From Clostridiales bacterium (GTDB lineage Bacteria > Bacillota > Clostridia > Oscillospirales > Oscillospiraceae): a DNA stretch of 5,369 nt. Shown here piece after piece: positions 1-4,871 of this stretch. The stretch covers positions 1 through 5,369 of the forward strand of contig JAAYWX010000252.1 of assembly GCA_012516225.1 (NCBI GenBank), read 5' to 3'. Positions within the stretch are counted from its first letter, which is position 1. Every line of letters starts with the position of its first letter. Position numbers and translations under genes: made by a program. Under the pieces are notes generated by a model, which ran no database searches, was not told where the DNA came from, and saw nothing but the letters and a program-made list of their open reading frames with translations.

Positions 1-944
1 ATTCCGTCCGGAGTCATGCAGTCCTGTGCCGACCAGCACGCCGCTTCCCTGCTCTGCGGCCAAAATTCTGCAGCCTTCGCCCTTAGCATAGAATATTTCC
101 CGCCAAGATAATTTTCACCCGTTTTGTGTCCTCCGCCGCCAAGAAGCATTATTTCATCTGCCGGTCGGAAGGATAGTCCATCCGGATCTATACCGTAATA
201 CATTCCCTTCATAGGCGGCGTATTTTCCAGGGCAATTACATAGCTTCTTCCTTGGTGCATTTTTGCAAAATAGTAACCAGGAACATTGATAATAGGAAAA
301 TGCGTTGCAAATACAATGTGCTTTGCTTTCACTTTTCCTCTGTCCGTAATTATTTCGTTATCTTGAACGCTTAAAGCTTTGGTATGTTCGTAAACGGTCA
401 GTCTTTCCGCCAATCCTTTTAAAAATTCAAGTGGATGAAATACCGCCTGTCCGTTGAATCTCAAAGCTCCTGCGATAGAGAACGGCAGTTCCGTTTCTGT
501 TGTAAAATGTGCGTCTATCCCAAGATTTCTTGCGGCTTCGGCTTCCTGCCTGAGTATTTCGGGACTTAATTTAGTGTACAAATAAGCGGGACGTTCCTCA
601 AACTGACACTCCAAACCATATTTTTTTATTATGCGGCCGTATTCTTCTATCGCCTGCATATTGGCATAGGCATACTGCTTAGCCTTTTTTTCGCCTAAAT
701 CTTTTATAAGACGGTCATAAGTCACTCCATGCTGAGCCGTAATTTTTGCCGTCGTATTTTTGGTCTGCCCTCCCCCTATCCTATCAGCTTCAATTACAAC
801 TGTTTCAATCCCATTTTCCTGGAGAAGAAAAGCGGTCAATACTCCGACCCTGCCAGCTCCTATAACCGCAGTATCAACGCTTAAATCTTTTTCTAAAATA
901 GGTCTTTCATCTATTTTGACGGTTTCGCTCCATATAGAATTCAA
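1..944 (-). CDS. FAD-dependent oxidoreductase, DAO family, N-terminal part (C-terminus beyond left edge)
   Basis: Predicted flavoprotein oxidoreductase of the DAO fold (D-amino-acid oxidase/glycine oxidase-like); the substrate cannot be told. 314 codons are visible and uninterrupted. Residues 23-51 form a Rossmann beta-alpha-beta unit with the dinucleotide motif GAGRVG (29-34) and an acidic E52 at the end of strand 2, expected to bind the FAD ribose. The family signature GQTKNTTAKITAQHG follows at 59-73. Later landmarks are IVFATHFP near 210-217, LLGGGGHKTG (267-276) and WSAQDCMTPDG (304-314), which in relatives lies just before the C-terminal FAD-contact segment. Many relatives (YhfW-like) are about 430-510 residues and often end in a Rieske [2Fe-2S] domain; whether this one does is off the window. 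The start is TTG at 944-942: GAGGTG lies 7 nt upstream, and an in-frame TGA at 953-951 excludes any earlier start. Codon use is AT-rich (ATA, AAA, GAA) beside the S-layer gene. The family is firm, the precise function unknown. Confidence 0.9.
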   Translation of the reverse strand, partial: MNSIWSETVKIDERPILEKDLSVDTAVIGAGRVGVLTAFLLQENGIETVVIEADRIGGGQTKNTTAKITAQHGVTYDRLIKDLGEKKAKQYAYANMQAIEEYGRIIKKYGLECQFEERPAYLYTKLSPEILRQEAEAARNLGIDAHFTTETELPFSIAGALRFNGQAVFHPLEFLKGLAERLTVYEHTKALSVQDNEIITDRGKVKAKHIVFATHFPIINVPGYYFAKMHQGRSYVIALENTPPMKGMYYGIDPDGLSFRPADEIMLLGGGGHKTGENYLGGKYSMLRAKAAEFWPQSREAACWSAQDCMTPDG

Positions 945-1004
945 CGTATTTCACCTCGTGCATATATTGCGCAGAAGAAGAAAAAATAACCGGAAAATAT
1001 CATG

Positions 1005-1033
1005 ATTTAAAGCACTTTCTTTTAATTAGACAA
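1005..1033 (-). promoter_or_regulatory. Possible sigma-A promoter for the FAD oxidoreductase
   Basis: On the minus strand TTGTCT (1033-1028) and TTAAAT (1010-1005) are separated by exactly 17 bases, each matching four of six consensus positions. Transcription would begin near 998 and give a leader of about 54 nt to the TTG start. The region is AT-rich, so chance matches are likely. I put it forward only because it is the best-spaced pair upstream of this gene. Confidence 0.35.
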
Positions 1034-1042
1034 ATATAGAAA

Positions 1043-1057
1043 AGGGGTTAATATTTT
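1043..1057 (+). repeat. Direct repeat copy 1 (AGGGGTTAATATTTT)
   Basis: This 15-mer recurs at 1267-1280 as AGGGGTAATATTTT, differing only by loss of one T. The copies are 224 bases apart in the same intergenic region. The second runs from the 3' arm of leader hairpin C to just before the Shine-Dalgarno. The first lies upstream of the S-layer promoter with no evident function. It may be a relic of duplication or a coincidence in AT-rich DNA. Confidence 0.35.
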
Positions 1058-1116
1058 CTGATGTTGGCACATTTAGGACTCAATATTACAGTTTAATTAC
1101 ACGCAACCTGCAAATA

Positions 1117-1145
1117 TTGACCTCTCGCATCCAGTGTGTTAACAT
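1117..1145 (+). promoter_or_regulatory. Sigma-A promoter of the S-layer gene, extended -10
   Basis: TTGACC (1117-1122, five of six matches to TTGACA) and TAACAT (1140-1145, four of six to TATAAT) are separated by 17 bases. The spacer ends in AGTGTGT, so the -10 is preceded by the Gram-positive TRTG extended -10 motif. The inferred start point is near 1152, giving a leader of about 147 nt. The 8-bp palindrome TGTTAACA (1137-1144) overlaps the -10 and could be an operator core, although it does not extend symmetrically. The promoter of the crp-like gene has the same arrangement. Confidence 0.65.
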
Positions 1146-1201
1146 AACGTCGAAACCAAAAAAAGAAGGTGTTTAAAAATTAAAGATAATCCCGGTGCCT
1201 T

Positions 1202-1271
1202 CGCTCGATGGTTGGCCATGGATATCCAAATCATCAAGCGTTTGTACATACAAAAACGGCCCCGACAGGGG
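1202..1271 (+). promoter_or_regulatory. Structured 5' leader of the S-layer mRNA: three tandem hairpins
   Basis: Three inverted repeats follow one another with little spacing. Hairpin A (1202-1240) pairs CGCT with AGCG, GATG with CATC and TTGG with CCAA, interrupted by a C/A mismatch and a G/AT internal bulge, with a 10-nt loop. Hairpin B (1241-1254) is TTTGT-ACAT-ACAAA. Hairpin C (1260-1271) is CCCC-GACA-GGGG and ends 9 nt before the Shine-Dalgarno. No T-tract follows, so this is not an attenuator terminator. I do not recognise a named riboswitch consensus. Long stable leaders are known on S-layer mRNAs of other bacteria, where they prolong mRNA life, so a stabilising role is the simplest inference; a regulatory RNA element is the alternative. 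Confidence 0.55.
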
Positions 1272-1280
1272 TAATATTTT
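1267..1280 (+). repeat. Direct repeat copy 2 (AGGGGTAATATTTT)
   Basis: Second copy of the short direct repeat found at 1043-1057. It covers the GGGG arm of hairpin C and the AT-rich spacer immediately before the AAGGAGG ribosome binding site. Confidence 0.35.
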
Positions 1281-1287
1281 AAGGAGG
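1281..1287 (+). promoter_or_regulatory. Strong Shine-Dalgarno of the S-layer gene
   Basis: AAGGAGG is a near-perfect complement to the 3' end of 16S rRNA. It sits 11 nt before the ATG at 1299, slightly longer than the usual 6-9 nt. It fixes the start, because the encoded protein then opens directly with a signal peptide. Confidence 0.85.
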
Positions 1288-1298
1288 AGTTTCAAAGT

Positions 1299-3827
1299 AT
1301 GAAATCCCTGAACAGGACTCTCAGCCTCATACTGGTTCTGACAATGGTATTCGGACTGTTCGGCGTTGCTTCCGCAGCGACTTTCAGCGACAATGCCAGC
1401 GTTCAGTACTCAGAGGCAGTCGGTGTCATGACCGGCATCGGCGCAATCAACGGCTATGCCGACGGCACATTTAAGCCTGCCGGAAGCATAACCCGAGAAG
1501 AAGCGGCAAAAATGGTTGCCTACGCTGTTCTCGGACCCACCACAGCGTCCAAGCTCTCCGTTTCTGCCACTGGCTTCAAAGATGTCGCGGCTAACCGCTG
1601 GTCTGCTCCCTACATTGCTTACTGCGTAAGCAAGGGAATAATCAACGGTATGGGTGCCGGCACATTTGCTCCCACCGCCAACGTAACAGGCTATCAACTT
1701 GCAAAGATGATGCTCTGCGCCGCTGGATACGGTAAAGCAAACGAGTTCGTTGGCCCGGGCTGGGAACTCAACGTTGCGGTAACCGCAAACAAGTACAAGG
1801 TATTTTCCGGCTCCAAGGCAATAGATTTTGCCAAGGCGGCCACCCGTGAAGAAGCTGCGCTCTATGTTTTCAACGCTCTGACAAAAGTTCCCCAGGTAAC
1901 TTACAGCAAACTCACAGAGAGCTACACAACTACTGCAGCAGGGGCTCATGACATCAACGGCGACAGTTACGCTCAGATAGCTGAAGATGTTTATACAACT
2001 CTCACAATGGAATCTGCTACTGTCGGCGGCAGAACCGGACATGTCTGGAAGCTTGGTACAGAGAACATCAGCAGCTTTGTTGCTTCCGACACCGTTCTTG
2101 CAACCAGCACAGATGGTACTTCCTATGCTAACCTCACCACTGCTTCCAGCAGCGACTACATCAAGTATCAGCCCGACTCCGCCGTTACTTACTACTACAA
2201 CGACGGCGCGGCATCCACATCATGGCCCACTGCTGATACTGTTCCGAACAACGAAGCTATAATCAAGGGATACTGCACGACTCCCGGCGCGGTTGTTCAG
2301 TTCATCGATTCAGACTCCGACAACCTGTATGACAAGGTTTCCGTAACCGTTAAGACAGTTGAGCAGCTTGCAACCGCTCCTACGGTGACAACCGCCGGCT
2401 CCGTCACAACTGTTACAGTTGGTTCAATCTCCAAGGTTTCTGACCTTATCTCCTATCCTTCCGGCCTTGCCAAGAACGATGTCATCCTTTACTATACCTC
2501 TGCTTCTGGCAAGGTATATGTTGAAAAGGCCGCATCCATCACCGGCAAAATTTCTTCCTTCGTAAACGGACTCTATGTTACAATCTGCGGAAAGAACTAT
2601 GCTGACTCCGGTCTTTCCGGCGCTCCTGCCGCCTATGATACCATAGGCGAACTCCAGGGTCTCATCGGCAAAGACGGATACACCTTCTACCTTGACAACG
2701 GCGGAAACATCTGCTATGTCGTTGCTCCTTCGGCTAATGCAACCGTAAGCAACACCTTCTTTGTTGCCGCAACTGACACAAGCACATCTTTCGGTACAAC
2801 CACATACAAGGCTTCCGTCGTCAAGTCGGATGGTTCTCAGGAAGTCATCACTGTTAAGAAGACTGCTTCCAACGGCGGAACTCTGACAAACGTTTCTTCC
2901 ACAACAGCCGGCTCCTCAGCAGACGGTAACCTCGGCGCTGGCATCTTCTACACCTACGCTCTCAACTCTGACGGCACATACAACCTGACTGCCGCTGCAA
3001 ATCAGAGCATCAATGCAACCGACCTGACGCAGGGTCTTGATAGCGGCGCTCTTGACGCTGACGACACATCCTTCGTCGTAACCGGCAACAGGGCTCAGTT
3101 CCTCGGAGCTGTCACCGCAACCGGCAACACATGGAACGGTCTCACTCCCGTTTACACTTCCTCCAAGGTTGCAACTTCCGGCACCATCTTCATGTACTAC
3201 AACTCCACAACAAAGACCTACACCGTTAAGACGGGTATAACAAATGCTATGTCTTATGCGGCAGGCGGTACGATTTATGTCCTTGCGGATTCGACCAACA
3301 CTTATGCCCAGATCGTCATCTGCACAGGCTCATCCGCCACATCTTCCGCCTCGGGTTATGACCAGAGCTTTATAACAAGCGTAGCTACCACATCTCTTGA
3401 TTCCAACGGCACGCCGCTGTACACCTACTCTGCAATAGTCAACGGCGCAACCGGCAAGACTGTAAGCAGCTATGACGCTCTGACCAAGGGCACACTCTAC
3501 TTCGTTAAGGATTACGCTTCCAACGGTGCTGTTTCTTCCGGTGCCGCACTTACAGGCATTACAGGAACCCAGCATACATCAATGGTTGATGTCACTTACA
3601 CAAGCGGCGTAATGACCATTGACGCCGGCTCTGACGGAGCTTACGTCCTCTCCGGCAACTGCGCAATCTTCCTCTGCGACGCAAGCGGTTCTACGACAAC
3701 TGTATCCCAGATTACCGCAGACCAGGCTGATGCTCTGACCTACGACACTACAAACGATACGGTTTACATGGTTCCCGCTTCTTCGACAGACTCCAGCATT
3801 GCCACGATCTACATCTTCATCGACTAA
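1299..3827 (+). CDS. S-layer homology (SLH) domain protein, probable S-layer protein
   Basis: An 842-residue exported surface protein, probably a structural S-layer subunit anchored through SLH repeats to secondary cell-wall polymer. Residues 1-26 form a Sec signal peptide: K2 and R6, a hydrophobic core at 8-23, and ASA before the likely cut at 26/27. SLH1 (about 28-78) carries GYADGTFKP and ITREEAAKM. SLH2 (about 92-143) carries FKDV, GIINGMGAGTFAP and a weakened helix end, VTGYQLAKMM. SLH3 (about 151-196) is degenerate, lacking the G-DGTF-P turn but keeping ATREEAALYVFNAL. The remaining 640 or so residues are rich in Ser, Thr, Ala, Gly and Tyr, look beta-rich, and resemble assembly regions of clostridial SLH proteins. 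They include ITGKISSFVNGLYVTICGKN (414-433), YTFYLDNGGNICYVV (461-475) and an acidic loop DSDSDNLYD (337-345) that might bind calcium. There are eight cysteines. Frequent C-ending codons (AAC, TAC, TTC, TCC) suggest high expression. It has its own promoter and terminator, so is probably monocistronic. An SLH-anchored protein other than the main lattice subunit is possible. Confidence 0.9.
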   Translation: MKSLNRTLSLILVLTMVFGLFGVASAATFSDNASVQYSEAVGVMTGIGAINGYADGTFKPAGSITREEAAKMVAYAVLGPTTASKLSVSATGFKDVAANRWSAPYIAYCVSKGIINGMGAGTFAPTANVTGYQLAKMMLCAAGYGKANEFVGPGWELNVAVTANKYKVFSGSKAIDFAKAATREEAALYVFNALTKVPQVTYSKLTESYTTTAAGAHDINGDSYAQIAEDVYTTLTMESATVGGRTGHVWKLGTENISSFVASDTVLATSTDGTSYANLTTASSSDYIKYQPDSAVTYYYNDGAASTSWPTADTVPNNEAIIKGYCTTPGAVVQFIDSDSDNLYDKVSVTVKTVEQLATAPTVTTAGSVTTVTVGSISKVSDLISYPSGLAKNDVILYYTSASGKVYVEKAASITGKISSFVNGLYVTICGKNYADSGLSGAPAAYDTIGELQGLIGKDGYTFYLDNGGNICYVVAPSANATVSNTFFVAATDTSTSFGTTTYKASVVKSDGSQEVITVKKTASNGGTLTNVSSTTAGSSADGNLGAGIFYTYALNSDGTYNLTAAANQSINATDLTQGLDSGALDADDTSFVVTGNRAQFLGAVTATGNTWNGLTPVYTSSKVATSGTIFMYYNSTTKTYTVKTGITNAMSYAAGGTIYVLADSTNTYAQIVICTGSSATSSASGYDQSFITSVATTSLDSNGTPLYTYSAIVNGATGKTVSSYDALTKGTLYFVKDYASNGAVSSGAALTGITGTQHTSMVDVTYTSGVMTIDAGSDGAYVLSGNCAIFLCDASGSTTTVSQITADQADALTYDTTNDTVYMVPASSTDSSIATIYIFID

Positions 3828-3840
3828 GACAGTGGTAATC

Positions 3841-3878
3841 TCCTATCGTATGCGTTGCAAAAAGGCGCATAGATAGGA
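3841..3878 (+). other. 3'-UTR hairpin preceding the terminator
   Basis: CCTATC and TATGCG (3842-3854, separated by one bulged G) pair perfectly with CGCATA and GATAGG (3866-3877), leaving an 11-nt loop TTGCAAAAAGG. The 12-bp stem starts 14 bases after the S-layer stop codon and abuts the terminator stem. Having no T-tract of its own, it is unlikely to terminate transcription. It may protect the 3' end of the S-layer mRNA from exonucleases. Confidence 0.7.
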
Positions 3879-3917
3879 AGCGCCCCATGGCATATGCCTT
3901 GGGGCGCTTTTGTTTTT
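3878..3917 (+). terminator. Rho-independent terminator of the S-layer gene
   Basis: AAGCGCCCCA (3878-3887) pairs over 10 bp with TGGGGCGCTT (3900-3909). Inside it, after a T/T mismatch, GGC pairs with GCC around an ATAT loop, because the centre GGCATATGCC is itself palindromic. The T-rich tail TTTTGTTTTT (3908-3917) follows at once. This is a classic intrinsic terminator for the plus strand. Read from the minus strand the hairpin is followed by CCTATC instead of a T-tract, so it is not clearly bidirectional, although it also lies just past the stop of the convergent crp-like gene. Confidence 0.93.
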
Positions 3918-3929
3918 GAGTGCAGCGGT

Positions 3930-4604
3930 TCAACCGGCTATTGCCCTAAGTCTGGCTTTGTCGAGGACTTTTATCTCTCCCCGCGAAACCTCGACTATTT
4001 TTTCTGCTGAAAAATATTTCAGCATTCTTGATACGACTTCACGGGCAGAACCCATATATTTAGCTATCTGCTCCTGAGTCAGCTTTACTGTATCTCCGCC
4101 ATCTTTTACAAGTTCATCAAGCAAAAACACCGCGAGCCTGCGGTCAAAACTCATAAATAGTATCTGCTGCATTGCCCACATAACATCAGAAAAACGTTCT
4201 GTCGCCGTCCTTAACGCAAAGTTTTCCACATAGACGTTTTCCTGCATAAGCTGTGCAAACACACCTGAGTTTATAATATACAGCTCGCTTTTAACCTCCG
4301 CATCCACAAAGACTTCGAATGTAATCGTCTGAAGGACGCACGAAGCGGACAGCATGCAAATATCACCTTCGTAAAGGCGGTAAAGCGTTATTTCCCTGCC
4401 TTCATCCGAGAGCATATATGTGCGCACAATCCCGCTTTTTATAAATATCGCCCCAGTACATTTTCCGGTATTCCCGTGGATGTTCTGCCCCTTGTCGTAA
4501 ACCGCAAAAGACGTGCTGTTTACAAGCGCCAGCTTCTGCCTCTCGTCAAGTTTGCCCCAAAAAGGCAGACGGTCTTTGAACAGTCCCTCCATATCAGATG
4601 TCAT
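3930..4604 (-). CDS. Crp/Fnr-family transcriptional regulator
   Basis: A 224-residue cytoplasmic DNA-binding regulator of normal Crp/Fnr length. An N-terminal cyclic-nucleotide-binding-like beta-roll spans about 13-125, with IFIKSGIVRTYMLSDEGREI (53-72) and LYEGDICML (77-85) as recognisable strands. A dimerisation helix (about 125-158, with MWAMQQILFMSFDRRLAVFL) leads into a Crp-type winged helix-turn-helix: LTQEQIAKYMG (175-185) then recognition helix SAREVVSRMLKYF (186-198), with R188, E189 and R193 matching the base-contacting positions of Crp. The phosphate-binding cassette of true cAMP receptors (GE-A-RSA) is absent; CMLSASC (83-89) stands in that area, so cAMP is unlikely to be the ligand. 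It lacks the N-terminal cysteine cluster of E. coli-type Fnr [4Fe-4S] proteins. The ATG at 4604-4602 has AAGGGAG 6 nt upstream. The gene is convergent with the S-layer gene (102-base gap) and divergent from galE. Targets and effector are unknown. Confidence 0.9.
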   Translation of the reverse strand: MTSDMEGLFKDRLPFWGKLDERQKLALVNSTSFAVYDKGQNIHGNTGKCTGAIFIKSGIVRTYMLSDEGREITLYRLYEGDICMLSASCVLQTITFEVFVDAEVKSELYIINSGVFAQLMQENVYVENFALRTATERFSDVMWAMQQILFMSFDRRLAVFLLDELVKDGGDTVKLTQEQIAKYMGSAREVVSRMLKYFSAEKIVEVSRGEIKVLDKARLRAIAG

Positions 4605-4666
4605 GCCGTTCTCCCTTCATGCGTTCTTATATAGAAATCACTTTATTATCCATATTATACCTATAT

Positions 4667-4695
4667 ATTCTATCACACTATGTCTTTATGTTCAA
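4667..4695 (-). promoter_or_regulatory. Sigma-A promoter of the crp-like gene, extended -10
   Basis: On the minus strand TTGAAC (4695-4690) and TAGAAT (4672-4667, five of six matches) are separated by 17 bases, and the spacer ends in AGTGTGA, giving a TRTG extended -10. Transcription would begin near 4660, about 56 nt before the ATG. A perfect TATAAT also occurs on the minus strand at 4659-4654 but has no -35 at a proper distance. The TGTGA here resembles half a Crp site, but its partner TCACA is missing. Confidence 0.6.
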
Positions 4696-4739
4696 TCCTA
4701 CATACCCTTCAAGCAATTTCTCTTAAAATCTTCTTTCCT

Positions 4740-4768
4740 TTGCATATTTTTCAAATCTGGGGTATAAT
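4740..4768 (+). promoter_or_regulatory. Promoter of galE
   Basis: A perfect -10, TATAAT (4763-4768), stands 17 bases downstream of a weak -35, TTGCAT (4740-4745). Transcription would begin near 4775, giving a leader of about 97 nt. The poor -35 suggests a modest or activator-dependent promoter. It is divergent from the crp-like promoter, with the two -35 boxes about 45 bases apart, so a bound regulator could affect both. Confidence 0.55.
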
Positions 4769-4777
4769 AGCTGCGCC

Positions 4778-4832
4778 GCGGCAAGGAGTATACCCTGCCG
4801 CAGAAATCCTCGGCCTGCGCTTTTACTCAGGC
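4778..4832 (+). promoter_or_regulatory. Two hairpins in the galE leader
   Basis: GCGGCA (4778-4783) pairs with TGCCGC (4796-4801), continued inward after an A/C mismatch by GG/CC, with loop AGTATA. A second, weaker stem pairs GCCTG (4813-4817) with CAGGC (4828-4832) around a 10-nt loop. Neither is followed by a T-tract that would make a terminator, and no T-box or named riboswitch motif is apparent. The first hairpin starts at the predicted transcript 5' end, where stems commonly protect mRNA. Confidence 0.45.
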
Positions 4833-4871
4833 ATACCATGGATTTAAAATACTGCCGAACCGGAGGTTGTT

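Larger units (their letters stand above)
945..1298. other. Divergent intergenic region between the oxidoreductase and S-layer genes
   Basis: This 354-base gap separates two divergently transcribed genes and holds no convincing coding sequence. From left to right it contains the ribosome binding site of the oxidoreductase (952-957), a possible minus-strand promoter (1005-1033), an AT-rich stretch with no recognised signal (about 1034-1116), the plus-strand S-layer promoter (1117-1145), an A-rich unstructured first part of the leader (about 1152-1200), three hairpins (1202-1271) and the S-layer Shine-Dalgarno (1281-1287). A near-identical short direct repeat occurs at 1043-1057 and 1267-1280. 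Confidence 0.85.

Noticed and set aside
760..1005. 81-codon plus-strand open frame
   Set aside because: It lies opposite the conserved FAD-binding N-terminus of the oxidoreductase and has no homology or ribosome binding site.
1185..1190. Second promoter with -10 GATAAT in the S-layer leader
   Set aside because: No acceptable -35 exists 16-18 bases upstream (AAAGAA at 17).
1241..1280. Attenuator terminator in the S-layer leader
   Set aside because: Hairpin C is only 4 bp and is followed by GTAATATTTT and then the ribosome binding site, not by a T-tract starting at the stem.
1410..2042. 210-codon open frame on the minus strand inside the S-layer gene
   Set aside because: It is the antisense shadow of a strongly codon-biased gene, has no ribosome binding site or recognisable domain, and the plus-strand frame has a signal peptide and SLH motifs.
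4671..4678. Crp operator upstream of the crp-like gene (TATCACAC)
   Set aside because: Only one TGTGA half-site is present; the partner at the right spacing is missing and the bases are already explained by the extended -10.
4739..4755. Inverted repeat TTTG-N9-CAAA in the galE promoter as an operator
   Set aside because: Four-base arms in AT-rich DNA are expected by chance.
4513..4767. 84-codon plus-strand open frame spanning the crp-like start and the intergenic region
   Set aside because: It is antisense to the crp N-terminus, has low-complexity content, and overlaps the predicted divergent promoters.
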